Assembly: GCA_025358255.1 (NCBI GenBank)
Contig: JANYKC010000079.1
Coordinates: 1 to 37,803 of the forward strand
Direction of reading: 5' to 3'
DNA from: Spirochaetaceae bacterium
GTDB lineage: Bacteria > Spirochaetota > Spirochaetia > Treponematales > Rectinemataceae
DNA length: 37,803 bases
The notes beneath the pieces were generated by a model that was not told the origin of the DNA, did not search any database, and was given only the letters and a program-made list of their open reading frames with translations. Positions 23,120 to 31,468 of this stretch are shown here, piece by piece; positions within the stretch are counted from its first letter, which is position 1; every line of letters starts with the position of its first letter. A program made the position numbers and the translations under genes.

Positions 23120-24622
23120 ATGAAGGCAGGTACATACTGCACAAACATGCTAGCCATCAACATCATGATCGCCATCGGCTGCCTCGCCCTCGCGGGCGCG
23201 GCCCTCGTCGTCGTCGTCGCCTTGGCGCGCGCGATGACGACCCCTGCAGCGGCCAAGGCCGGTGCGCGCCTCCCGGCAGGGTCCCTGGACGAGACTGCAG
23301 GCGTCGAAGAAAAGCTCGCCGCCTGCGTCAGGCGTCCCACGGTCTCCTCCTTTGACGGCCTTGGCGAGAACGCGGCGGCCTTCGCGGATTTCAAGGAAGA
23401 CCTCCGCCTCCTCTTCCCCCTTGTCCACGCGAACCTCGAAAGGCGGGACATCGGCGAACACGGCCTCCTCTTCACCTGGAAGGGAGCTGACGCGAAGCTC
23501 AAGCCGGCCATCCTCTGCGCCCATTTCGATGTCGTGCCCGCCGAGGACGCGGTCCAGTGGAGACACGGTCCATTCTCCGGGGACATCGCCGAAGGCTTCG
23601 TCTGGGGCCGCGGAACCCAGGATATCAAGGTCATGCTCGTCACCGCCCTCTACGCCGCCGAGCTCCTCCTCAAGGAGGGGAAATCCCCGCGGCGCACGGT
23701 CTATTTCGCCTTCGGCGGAGACGAGGAGGTCGGAGGGAACCGGGGCGCCGCCAAGATAAGCGCGGAGCTCGCCCGCATGGGCGTCAAGGCATCCTTCCTT
23801 CTCGACGAGGGCGGCCCCATAGCCGACGGGATGCTTTCCTTCGCCGACAGGCCGCTCGCCCTCGTGGGCATCGCCGAGAAGGGCTATATCGATGTCCTCC
23901 TCGAGGCTGAAGGAAAGGGCGGCCACGCATCCATGCCGCCGCGCATATCGGCCGCCGGTGCGATCGCGCGGGCCGTGGCCGCCATCGAGGCCAAGCCCTT
24001 TCCCGCGCGGCTGAGCTTCACGGTGCGCTCCTTCCTGGACCGCCTGTCGCCCTATGTGGGGATGCCCTATCGCCTGCTCTTCCGCAATCTCTGGCTCACC
24101 GCGCCCATCGTCAAGGCAGCCTTCGGCGCCGCTCCCACCACGAACGCCATGCTCCGCACGACTGCCGCCCCGACCATGCTTTCAGGCAGCTCCAAGGAAA
24201 ACGTCCTGGCCGACCTGGCCACGGCCAACATCAACATGCGCATCCTTCCGGGGGAGACGGTCTCGGGCACCCTGGAGCGAGTGACGCGCATCGTGTCGCC
24301 CTTCGGCGTGACTGCCCGGCCCCACCATCCCAAGGAGGTCGTCGAGCCCCTGCCGGAGTCCCCCGTCGACCACGACGGATGGCGCGCCATCGAGGCGGCC
24401 CTGCGGGGGTCTTTCCCGGAGGCTGTCGCCGTGCCCTTCCTTTTCAGCGCCGGCACAGACACCAAGCACTACCGCACGATCACGGAGGCCATGTACCGCC
24501 TCACGCCCCTGTTGCAGACCAGCAAGGACCTTGAGGGCGTGCACGGCCGTGACGAGAGGGTGGCTGTGGACAACCTCAGGCGTTGCGCGCTCTTCTACAA
24601 GAGGCTCATCGCATCGATCTAG
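23120..24622 (+). CDS. M20-family metallopeptidase with N-terminal membrane anchor
   Basis: A 500-residue M20 peptidase of the long carboxypeptidase S/PM20D1-like type. A hydrophobic segment (residues about 12-38) anchors the N-terminus or acts as a signal. Metal-site motifs are intact: CAHFDVVPAED, WGRGTQDIK, the catalytic GGDEEVGG, LLDEGGP and the late histidine in SAGTDTKHYR. The lid domain has GKGGHASMPP. It should cleave N-acyl amino acids, dipeptides or related amides with two zinc ions. Start may be ATG 23120 or 23147; neither has a strong ribosome site. It is paired head to head with the YfcC transporter gene. Confidence 0.88.
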   Translation: MKAGTYCTNMLAINIMIAIGCLALAGAALVVVVALARAMTTPAAAKAGARLPAGSLDETAGVEEKLAACVRRPTVSSFDGLGENAAAFADFKEDLRLLFPLVHANLERRDIGEHGLLFTWKGADAKLKPAILCAHFDVVPAEDAVQWRHGPFSGDIAEGFVWGRGTQDIKVMLVTALYAAELLLKEGKSPRRTVYFAFGGDEEVGGNRGAAKISAELARMGVKASFLLDEGGPIADGMLSFADRPLALVGIAEKGYIDVLLEAEGKGGHASMPPRISAAGAIARAVAAIEAKPFPARLSFTVRSFLDRLSPYVGMPYRLLFRNLWLTAPIVKAAFGAAPTTNAMLRTTAAPTMLSGSSKENVLADLATANINMRILPGETVSGTLERVTRIVSPFGVTARPHHPKEVVEPLPESPVDHDGWRAIEAALRGSFPEAVAVPFLFSAGTDTKHYRTITEAMYRLTPLLQTSKDLEGVHGRDERVAVDNLRRCALFYKRLIASI

Positions 24623-24634
24623 GGCCTGAAGGGG

Positions 24635-24670
24635 AAAAACCGCCGTCCTGGAAGGGCTTCCCAAGACGGC
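24635..24670 (-). terminator. Predicted intrinsic terminator of the PotABCD-type operon
   Basis: On the - strand GCCGTC (24670-24665) pairs with GACGGC (24647-24642), with inner pairing GGAA/TTCC, and the stem is followed by GG and five T (24639-24635). It lies between the convergent M20 and ATPase genes, and the U-run is on the correct side for the ABC operon. Confidence 0.65.
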
Positions 24671-24717
24671 AGGATGCCAGGGAGACAGCCGGATCCGGCG
24701 CCTCCCACCCCAAGGTA

Positions 24718-25836
24718 TCAGCCCTTCCTTGTCTCCGCCGCCCCTTCCTCCAAGGCCGCCACCATGTCGGCCTTGGCCTTGACCGGAAGGGGAACACAGG
24801 CGTCGGGCGAGAAATGGAGCTTGACCTCGTCGCCGAGCGCGGGGATCGTGAGCCGTGGCGCGTTGAAAGAATCGGCCGAAACGTCCACCCCGCCGATATT
24901 GACGACGAGGCGCACGACCGAGCCCAGGAATTTTACGTTTGCCACCTTGCCCGAGAGGGAGTTGGATTCGCTAGCGTCGCCCTGCAAAAAGAAGGCTTCA
25001 GGGCGCACCGTGACGGCCAGGTCGCTCCCTGCCGTCGGATCCAGCGGCTTGCCGGACTTGATCACCTGCCCCGCGATCTCGAGGATCCCGGCAGCCGCGT
25101 CCACGATCTTCGCCGGCAGCACGTTGAGGGTGCCGATGAAGGATGAGACATAGGGCGTCGCGGGATGGTTGTATATCTCGAAGGGCGTCCCTATCTGCTC
25201 GATGACGCCCTCGCGCATGACGGCGACCTTGTCCGAGATCGAGAGGGCCTCTTCCTGGTCGTGGGTGACGTAGATCGTCGTGATGCCCAGGCGTCGCTGG
25301 ATGCTCCGGATATCGTCGCGCAGGCGAAGGCGGATCTTCGCGTCGAGGGCGGAAAGGGGCTCGTCAAGGAGGAGCGCAGAAGGCTCGATGGCAAGGGCGC
25401 GCGCCAGGGCGACCCGCTGCTGCTGGCCTCCGGAGAGCTGGTGGGGATATCGCGGCCCGAATTCCGCCATCCCGATCACCTCGAGCATCTCGTCCACCCG
25501 CCTCTCCGTCTCCGCCTTGTCCTTGCCCGCGATCTTGAGGCCGAAGGCGATGTTGCGCCGCACGTTCATGTTCGGGAAAAGGGCATAGTTCTGGAACACC
25601 ATGCCGAGCTTGCGCTTGTTGGGCGCAAGGCCGGCCACGTTCCTTCCCGCGACATGGATGCTGCCTTCGTCGGGATGCTCGAAACCCGCGATCATGCGGA
25701 GCGTGGTCGTCTTTCCGCATCCCGAGCCGCCCAGGAGGGAGATGAACTCCCCCTTCTCCACGGAGAGCGAGAGATGCTTGACGACCGTATTGTTGCCAAA
25801 AACCTTGACTATTCCATCCAGTTCAATGAAAGCCAT
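24718..25836 (-). CDS. ABC transporter ATP-binding protein (PotA/FbpC type) with TOBE domain
   Basis: A 372-residue ATPase. Walker A is GGSGCGKTT near residue 37, the Q-loop is MVFQNYALFPNM, the signature is LSGGQQQRVALARAL and Walker B is LLLDEPLSALD, followed by the switch histidine in VTHDQEEAL. The last 120 residues form a regulatory TOBE domain, as in PotA, MalK and FbpC. It drives a type I importer with the two permeases and binding protein encoded upstream. This is the last gene of the operon, followed by a predicted terminator. The substrate class (polyamine, iron, phosphonate or sugar phosphate) cannot be fixed from this protein. Confidence 0.93.
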   Translation of the reverse strand: MAFIELDGIVKVFGNNTVVKHLSLSVEKGEFISLLGGSGCGKTTTLRMIAGFEHPDEGSIHVAGRNVAGLAPNKRKLGMVFQNYALFPNMNVRRNIAFGLKIAGKDKAETERRVDEMLEVIGMAEFGPRYPHQLSGGQQQRVALARALAIEPSALLLDEPLSALDAKIRLRLRDDIRSIQRRLGITTIYVTHDQEEALSISDKVAVMREGVIEQIGTPFEIYNHPATPYVSSFIGTLNVLPAKIVDAAAGILEIAGQVIKSGKPLDPTAGSDLAVTVRPEAFFLQGDASESNSLSGKVANVKFLGSVVRLVVNIGGVDVSADSFNAPRLTIPALGDEVKLHFSPDACVPLPVKAKADMVAALEEGAAETRKG

Positions 25837-25887
25837 GTACTAACTCCTCGGTTTTCCGCGCCTTGTGGCCTGGCGCGGCCCTTGTGA

Positions 25888-26676
25888 CTAATGCGTGACC
25901 GCGCCTAGCTTGGCGCCCTTGTCGCGCGCGCCCCGCGTGAGCAGCTGGATGAGGCCGATCGATCCCCAGGTGAGGGCGAAGGAAAGGATGGCAAGCGCCG
26001 CCGGTTCATAGGCGAGGTTCCTTCCCATCAAGGCCATATAGGGGCCGAAGGCCGGCCATGCGAGGATCAGCGCGAGGGTAAGCTCGCCTATGACGATCGC
26101 AAGGGTGAGGAAGGTCGCCGAAAGGAGGGCCGTCCTCAGGTTCGGCAGCACCACCTTGAAAAGGAGGGTGATCCAGCTGCTGCCAAGGCTCTGGGCAGCC
26201 TCCGAAAGGCCGCGGAGATCCATGGCCATGAGGCCCGCATCCACCGACCGGTAGATGTAGGGAAAGGCTACTATGATGTAGCCGGCCACCAGGAGGAGGG
26301 GGCTCGACACAAGGACGATGGGCGGCCTCGAGAAGGTCTTGATGAGGCCGAAGGCGAGGATGATAGGCGGGATCACGAAGGGTAGAAGGGTGAGGAGCTC
26401 GATGAAGGGCTTGGCCTTCGGGACCTTGAGGTGGACCCATATCGCGGTGGGGACGATCAGGACCAGGCCGAGGATCACCGTGAGGATGGCCATCTCCAGG
26501 GAAAAGCCGAAGGTCCGCAGGAATTGCGGGTCCTTGAAGACATGCTCGTAGGCGACGAATGAGAGCACCCCCTTCTTCCCCCGAAGGGAGAACAGGAAAG
26601 TCGCCAGCAGTGGCAGGAAGAAGTACACCATGCCGATGGCGAACCAGAGCCAGGACAGGCCGGTTTTTTTCCTCAT
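25888..26676 (-). CDS. ABC transporter permease (PotC/FbpB C-terminal type)
   Basis: A 262-residue inner-membrane permease with six hydrophobic segments. Its cytoplasmic EAA loop reads RGLSEAAQSLGSSWITLLFKVVLPNL, which couples to the ATPase. The ATG at 26676 is preferred over the upstream GTG because GAGGTGGG precedes it and because it forms an ATGA overlap with the stop of the other permease gene. With that permease it builds the channel of a PotABCD/FbpABC-class importer. Confidence 0.9.
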   Translation of the reverse strand: MRKKTGLSWLWFAIGMVYFFLPLLATFLFSLRGKKGVLSFVAYEHVFKDPQFLRTFGFSLEMAILTVILGLVLIVPTAIWVHLKVPKAKPFIELLTLLPFVIPPIILAFGLIKTFSRPPIVLVSSPLLLVAGYIIVAFPYIYRSVDAGLMAMDLRGLSEAAQSLGSSWITLLFKVVLPNLRTALLSATFLTLAIVIGELTLALILAWPAFGPYMALMGRNLAYEPAALAILSFALTWGSIGLIQLLTRGARDKGAKLGAVTH

Positions 26677-27605
26677 TTGACCCACCTCGATGAGAGCTTC
26701 TGGAGCCAGCTGTAGATCGCTATCGTCATAGTCATGACCACGACCATGCCGAGGGCAAGGGCGTAGCCGAGGTTGGCGTCATGGAGGACGTTGCCGCGGA
26801 TCTGCGCGCCGATGAGGATGGGCACGAGGTTGATGAGGCCGCCCGTGAGCGAATAGGCCGTGGCATAGGCGCCGAAGGCATTCCCGAAGAGGAGGACGAA
26901 GGCGGCGAGCAGGGATGGAAGGAGGACGGGGATGCCGACTTTCGACCAATATTGGAAGGTCGAGGCCCCCAGGTTTTCCGATGCCTCGCGCCATTCCTTC
27001 TTCATTCCGTCGAGGGCGGGAAGGATGATCAGGATCATGAGGGGGATCTGGAAATAGGTGTAGGTGAGGGACAGGCCCCAGAAACTGTAGAGGTTGAAAC
27101 CTGTATCGTACAACTCTATGCCCAGCAGGGTGCGCAGGAGGACCGTCACGAGGCCCACGCGCCCGAGGGTCGCGATGAAGGCGAAGGCCAGGGGCACTCC
27201 CGCGAAATTGGAGGCGACACCCGAGAAGGTCGACATGAATGCGCGCAAGGGGCGTGGGAGCCCGCCGATGCTGATGCCGTAGGCGATGAGGAAGCCCAGG
27301 ACCCCGCCCAGGGCGGCCGTGGTGGCGCTGACCTTCATCGTTATCAGGTAGGAGGAGATTATATTGGCCCGGAAAAGGTTGCGCACGTTCGCCAGGGTGA
27401 ATGCGCCATTGGCATCCTGGAAGCTGCCTGTGACTATGCCGGCGGCGGGGATGACCATGAATATGAAGACGAAGAGGAGGAAGGGAAGCAGTCCGAGCCA
27501 GGCGAAGCTGGCTTTCTTCCTATACCGATGCGGGATATTCGCACGCGGCCCCGGCACGCTTTCGCATTCCGGGGCCGCGCCATCCCGCTCAACAGGAGCG
27601 GTCAT
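26673..27605 (-). CDS. ABC transporter permease (PotB-type)
   Basis: A 310-residue inner-membrane permease with a polar 35-residue N-terminal extension and six hydrophobic segments. The EAA-like coupling loop is WREASENLGASTFQYWSKV. AAGGA precedes the ATG at seven bases. The gene lies 10 bases after the binding-protein gene and overlaps the next permease gene, consistent with a single transcript. Its family is that of polyamine, ferric ion and 2-aminoethylphosphonate importers. Confidence 0.9.
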   Translation of the reverse strand: MTAPVERDGAAPECESVPGPRANIPHRYRKKASFAWLGLLPFLLFVFIFMVIPAAGIVTGSFQDANGAFTLANVRNLFRANIISSYLITMKVSATTAALGGVLGFLIAYGISIGGLPRPLRAFMSTFSGVASNFAGVPLAFAFIATLGRVGLVTVLLRTLLGIELYDTGFNLYSFWGLSLTYTYFQIPLMILIILPALDGMKKEWREASENLGASTFQYWSKVGIPVLLPSLLAAFVLLFGNAFGAYATAYSLTGGLINLVPILIGAQIRGNVLHDANLGYALALGMVVVMTMTIAIYSWLQKLSSRWVK

Positions 27606-27615
27606 GGTTTATTCC

Positions 27616-28722
27616 TTACTTTTTCTGGATGTTCGCGCCGACGGTCTTGTCCCAGCCTTCGGCGATGGCCTTGGAGGCCGCGGCCTGCTGGTCAAGGCTC
27701 GGGAAGACGGCGGCCGCATAGGCGGAAGAGGGGGGAAGCTTGGCGGCGATGGCAGCGGGGATCACGTTGCGCTTGGCCATGTCGTTGAAGCGGACGGGGT
27801 GCCCGTAGCCCTTGAGCCAGAGGAGCTGCCCTTCGTCTGAATACAGGTACTCCATCCAGAGCTTGGCGGCATTCGGGTGGGGCGCATAGGCGCTGATGGC
27901 CTGGATGTAGACACCGGCCACGACGCCGGTCGTGGGCATCACGACCTGGATGCTGGGATTGCCGGCGAGCTTGTCCTTGTTCGCGAGGGCGTTGTAGTCC
28001 CACTCGATCGTGATCGGGGTCTCTCCGCTGGCGAGGGTACCGGTGACGGCGATGAGGGGGATGAGGTTGCCAACCTTGTTCATCTGGGCAAAGTAGTCGA
28101 GGCCGTGCTGGACGTCGGCCGGATCGGTGGCGCCATTGGCCAAGGAAGCGGCTATGACCGTCATGTAGGCCTGGGCGGAGATGCGGGGATCCCCGGCGAG
28201 GGCGAACTTGCCCTTGTACTCGGGCTTGAGAAGGTCGGCCCAGGTCTTCGGGACGTTCTTGATGATGTCGGTGTTGACTTCAAAGGCAAGGGCGCCGTAG
28301 TAGTCGCCGTACCAGTAGCCGTTCTTGTCCTTCACGGAGTCGGGGATGGAAGCCCAGGTGGAGACCTTGTAGGGCATGAAGAGCCCGGCAGCCACGCCCT
28401 CAGGGCCGAACTTGAGGCCGACGTCGACGACATCCGGAGCCTGGGGGCCGGTGTTGCCCTTGTTGGCCTTGATTGCTTCCATCTCCTCGGCGGAGGATCC
28501 GTCCGGATTGAGCTCGTTGATCTTGATGCCGTACTTGGCGGTGAATCCGGTGATGAGCTCGCCATAGTTCACCCAGTCATGGGGAAGGGCGATGACCGTC
28601 AGGGTGCCCTCTTTCTGGGCCGCGGAGATAAGCGCCTTCATGTCGGTTGTCTGGGCAAAGACACCAGGCGCGGCAAGCACAAGAAGCAGCGCGCAAAGGC
28701 CGATAATGCTGATGCGTTTCAT
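27616..28722 (-). CDS. Periplasmic solute-binding protein, family 1/PotD-FbpA type
   Basis: A 368-residue secreted binding protein. The signal peptide is MKRISIIGLCALLLVLAAPG with cleavage near VFAQT. The mature part has LISAAQKEGTLTVIALP, the domain-crossing VVDVGLKFGP, YWYGDYYGALAFEVN and PKTWADLLKPEYKGKFALAGDPR, all typical of the iron/polyamine/phosphonate binding cluster. I see no obvious Tyr-Tyr iron site like that of FbpA, which makes simple ferric binding less likely, but this is not decisive. GGAGGAACC precedes the ATG. It is the first gene of a four-gene importer operon. Confidence 0.9.
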   Translation of the reverse strand: MKRISIIGLCALLLVLAAPGVFAQTTDMKALISAAQKEGTLTVIALPHDWVNYGELITGFTAKYGIKINELNPDGSSAEEMEAIKANKGNTGPQAPDVVDVGLKFGPEGVAAGLFMPYKVSTWASIPDSVKDKNGYWYGDYYGALAFEVNTDIIKNVPKTWADLLKPEYKGKFALAGDPRISAQAYMTVIAASLANGATDPADVQHGLDYFAQMNKVGNLIPLIAVTGTLASGETPITIEWDYNALANKDKLAGNPSIQVVMPTTGVVAGVYIQAISAYAPHPNAAKLWMEYLYSDEGQLLWLKGYGHPVRFNDMAKRNVIPAAIAAKLPPSSAYAAAVFPSLDQQAAASKAIAEGWDKTVGANIQKK

Positions 28723-28747
28723 GGTTCCTCCATACTTTCTGATGTGG

Positions 28748-28765
28748 TCCGGGCATAGGCCCGGA
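28748..28765 (-). promoter_or_regulatory. 5'-leader hairpin of the PotABCD-type operon
   Basis: TCCGGGC (28748-28754) and GCCCGGA (28759-28765) form a perfect 7-bp stem with an ATAG loop. It sits a few bases after the expected transcription start, 26 or more bases before the ATG. It could stabilise the mRNA or be part of a leader control; no U-run follows, so it is not a terminator. Confidence 0.5.
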
Positions 28766-28780
28766 TCGGACTCGAATTTC

Positions 28781-28809
28781 AGTATGAGTCCGCTTCAGGG
28801 GAAAAACAA
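28781..28809 (-). promoter_or_regulatory. Predicted promoter of the PotABCD-type operon
   Basis: TTGTTT (28809-28804) and CATACT (28786-28781) on the - strand are 17 bases apart, a good sigma-70 type pair. The rest of the 297-base gap 28723-29019 has AT-rich DNA and the stem at 28937-28980; I see no gene in it. Confidence 0.55.
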
Positions 28810-28936
28810 CGAATAGTTGGCAAACGGGGCGCTTTTATGCATTCAGCGGCCTGCGCGACACCTGGCCAATGGAGTTTTCATCGGTAATTGCCATATGCTC
28901 ACGCAACTAATTTCATGAACCGGAAGGGCAATGAAT

Positions 28937-28980
28937 GGGGCTGCCCACAAAGGCCTTTTCAAGGCCGATGAGGCAGCCCC
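28937..28980 (-). terminator. Nested stem-loop after livF, possible terminator
   Basis: GGGGCTGCC (28937-28945) pairs perfectly with GGCAGCCCC (28972-28980), and between them AAGGCC and GGCCTT form a second stem. It lies about 40 bases beyond the livF stop. No U-run follows in either direction, so it could act through Rho or as an mRNA 3'-end protector. Confidence 0.4.
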
Positions 28981-29019
28981 GATGGAAGCCGGAACCCATG
29001 CGCGGGGCAAGGGGCTCCG

Positions 29020-29745
29020 TCAGCCCCCTGCTTCGCTCTTCGCGCCTAGGTATGCCGCTTTCACGGCCGGGTCGGAAGCGATATCGCTCGCCTTCCCTTC
29101 CTTCACGACCCGGCCCTGCTCGAGGACATAGGCCCGGTCGGCCACTTTCAAGGCCTTGAAGGCGTTCTGCTCGACCAGGAGGATGGTCTTTCCAAGACCC
29201 CGGAACTCGACAATGATATCGAAGACCGTTTTCACCAGAAGGGGCGCCAGCCCAAGGGAAGGCTCGTCGAGGAGGACAAAGTCACCGTCGGTCATGAGGG
29301 CCCGGCCCATCGCGAGCATCTGCTGCTCGCCGCCGGACAGGGTGCCCGAGAGCTGCTTGCGCCTCTCGAGGAGGCGCGGAAAAAGGTTCCATACCCTGTC
29401 GAAGTCGGCAGCGATCTCCTTGCGGTCGTTCCGAAGATAAGCGCCCAGCCTGAGGTTGTCCTCGACCGAGAGGTTGGCGAATATGAGACGTCCCTCGGGA
29501 ACGTGGCAAATGCCGGATTTCACGATCTTCGTGGGATTGCGGCCGACCGCCTGGCCCTTGAAATGGACCGACCCGGATACCGGCTTGAGGAAGCCGGAGA
29601 CCGTATTGAGAAGGGTGGACTTGCCAGCCCCGTTGGCGCCGATGATGGTGACGATCTCGCCCTGCTCGACGTCCAAGGAGACACCGCGCAGTGCCTTGAT
29701 GCCACCGTAGGATACATGGAGATCGCGTACGCTGAGCATGCTCAT
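29020..29745 (-). CDS. livF: Branched-chain amino acid ABC transporter ATP-binding protein LivF
   Basis: A 241-residue ABC ATPase of the LivF group. It has Walker A GANGAGKST, the VPEGRLIFANLSVEDNL stretch typical of LivF, signature LSGGEQQMLAMGRAL and Walker B VLLDEPSLGLAP. It works as a heterodimer with LivG to power the LivHM channel. The ATG at 29745 is preferred because GGAGG precedes it by seven bases and it overlaps the livG stop (TGATG). Last gene of the liv operon. Confidence 0.94.
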   Translation of the reverse strand: MSMLSVRDLHVSYGGIKALRGVSLDVEQGEIVTIIGANGAGKSTLLNTVSGFLKPVSGSVHFKGQAVGRNPTKIVKSGICHVPEGRLIFANLSVEDNLRLGAYLRNDRKEIAADFDRVWNLFPRLLERRKQLSGTLSGGEQQMLAMGRALMTDGDFVLLDEPSLGLAPLLVKTVFDIIVEFRGLGKTILLVEQNAFKALKVADRAYVLEQGRVVKEGKASDIASDPAVKAAYLGAKSEAGG

Positions 29746-30521
29746 CACTCTTCCTCCACGCCAAGGTAGGCGTCCACGACGCGTGGATCGCCGGCCACCT
29801 GCTCAGGACTTCCATCGGCGAGCGTGCAACCGAAATTGAGCACATGGATGTGTTCGCAGACGCCCATGATCAGGTCCATGTGGTGTTCTATGACGAGGAC
29901 CGAGAGCTTGAAACGATCGCGGATCTCCCCGATGAGCTTCATGAGGTTGAGGGTCTCGTCGGGGTTCATGCCTGCCGCCGGTTCATCGAGGAGGAGGAGC
30001 TTCGGATCGAGGGCCAGGGCCCGGGTGATCTCGAGGCGGCGCTGGAGCCCGTAGGGCAGGTTGTTCGCCATCACGTCGGCGCGGTCCGAGAGACCCATGA
30101 TCTCGAGGAGGCCCCTCGTCTTCTCCTTGAGGGCCCTCTCCTCGCGGCGGAAACGAGGCAGGCGGCAGAGGGCCTCGACGATGCCGTACTGCGCGCTCGT
30201 ATGGCAGGCCGTATAGACGTTGTCGAAGGCCGAGAGGTTCTTGAAGAGCCTGATGTTCTGGAAGGTCCTCGTCACCCCGGCATCCGCGATCTGGTAGGGC
30301 TCGCGGTTGTGGATGGGATTGCCACGGTAGAGGACCTCGCCGGCGGTCACCTTGTAGACGCCCGTGATTAGGTTGAAGATCGTCGTCTTGCCGGCGCCGT
30401 TGGGGCCGATGAGGCCGGAGATGCCGCCCTCGCTGACCTTGAAACTGACGTCACCGACCGCGGTCAGGCCGCCGAAGCGTTTCGTGAGGCCCTTGAGTTC
30501 GAGTATCGGGGTGTCGCTCAT
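29745..30521 (-). CDS. livG: Branched-chain amino acid ABC transporter ATP-binding protein LivG
   Basis: A 258-residue ABC ATPase of the LivG group. Walker A is GPNGAGKTT, followed by the LivG-specific VTRTFQNIRLFKNLSAFDNV. The signature is degenerate as usual for LivG (NLPYGLQRRLEITRAL), Walker B is LLLDEPAAGMNPDE, and the C-terminal part includes EHHMDLIMGVCEHI. Its ATG overlaps the livM stop (ATGA) and its stop overlaps livF. Confidence 0.94.
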   Translation of the reverse strand: MSDTPILELKGLTKRFGGLTAVGDVSFKVSEGGISGLIGPNGAGKTTIFNLITGVYKVTAGEVLYRGNPIHNREPYQIADAGVTRTFQNIRLFKNLSAFDNVYTACHTSAQYGIVEALCRLPRFRREERALKEKTRGLLEIMGLSDRADVMANNLPYGLQRRLEITRALALDPKLLLLDEPAAGMNPDETLNLMKLIGEIRDRFKLSVLVIEHHMDLIMGVCEHIHVLNFGCTLADGSPEQVAGDPRVVDAYLGVEEE

Positions 30522-31459
30522 TTCTGTCCCCCTGCGTCATCACCCACTTCCTTGAACCGCTTCCTCGCGTTGCGGGCAGTCATCGCCTTGCGGATGCCCG
30601 AGGGCGTGAGCTCCATGCCGCCCACGAGGCCCTGGGGACGCCCGACCATGATGACGATGACGGCAAGGCCGTAGACGACGAGGCGCCATTGGGCGAAGTT
30701 GCGGAAAACCTCGGGCAGCCAGGTCAAGAGGATGGTGCCGAGTATCGTTCCGGAGATGGAACCGAGTCCGCCGAAGATGACCATGATGGTGAGGTCGGTG
30801 GACCTGGCCATGTTGAACATCGTCGGCCTGATGAACTGTATGTAGTTGGCCATGAGGGCGCCCGCGACTCCGGCGAAGATGGCGCTCACGATGAGGGCAG
30901 TCATCTTGTGGCGGTACACGTCGATGCCGGACATCTGGGCCGCCAGCTCCTCCTCGCGGACGGCGACCATGTTGCGTCCCTGGCGCGAGTTGATGAGGTT
31001 CCAGGTGATGACCACGAACAGGACGTCGAGGCCGAGCACCAGCCAGATGCTGGTCAGCTTTGGAAGGCTCTCCCAGCCGCGGGCGCCGCCGACGTAGGGG
31101 ATGTTGTTGAGGATGATGCGCACGGCCTCGCCGAAGCCCATCGTCGCGATGCAGAAATAGTCGCCTTTCAGCTTGAGGGTGAGCATGCCGATGAGCCACG
31201 ACACGACTCCCGCGGCCAACGCACCCGCCACGACGGCCAGAGCGAAGGCGGCCATCGGCTCCAGGTGGAGGCCGAACTGCGTCTGGAGGATCTGCGGCAG
31301 CCTGGCCGTGCAGATCGCCGCGATATATGAGCCGATCGCCATGAATCCCGCATGACCGAAGGAGAAGAGGCCCGTGAAGCCGGTGAGTATCGAGAGTCCC
31401 AGGACGGCGATCAGGTTGATCCCCGTCATCACGATTATCTGCTGGATGTATGCGTCCAT
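30518..31459 (-). CDS. livM: Branched-chain amino acid ABC transporter permease LivM
   Basis: A 313-residue inner-membrane permease of the BPD_transp_2 family. LivM signs: LSILTGFTGLFSFGHAGFMAIGSY near the N-terminus, GDYFCIATMGFGEAVRIIL, and the conserved GGLGSISGTILGTILL late in the protein. The C-terminal tail is basic. A GGAGCAGGG ribosome site precedes the ATG. It forms the channel with LivH, whose gene ends nine bases upstream. Confidence 0.93.
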   Translation of the reverse strand: MDAYIQQIIVMTGINLIAVLGLSILTGFTGLFSFGHAGFMAIGSYIAAICTARLPQILQTQFGLHLEPMAAFALAVVAGALAAGVVSWLIGMLTLKLKGDYFCIATMGFGEAVRIILNNIPYVGGARGWESLPKLTSIWLVLGLDVLFVVITWNLINSRQGRNMVAVREEELAAQMSGIDVYRHKMTALIVSAIFAGVAGALMANYIQFIRPTMFNMARSTDLTIMVIFGGLGSISGTILGTILLTWLPEVFRNFAQWRLVVYGLAVIVIMVGRPQGLVGGMELTPSGIRKAMTARNARKRFKEVGDDAGGQK

Positions 31460-31468
31460 TCCCTGCTC

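Noticed and set aside
28850..28935. tRNA or small RNA gene in the gap before livF
   Set aside because: No cloverleaf, anticodon arm or conserved T-loop could be built; only the stem at 28937-28980 is supported.
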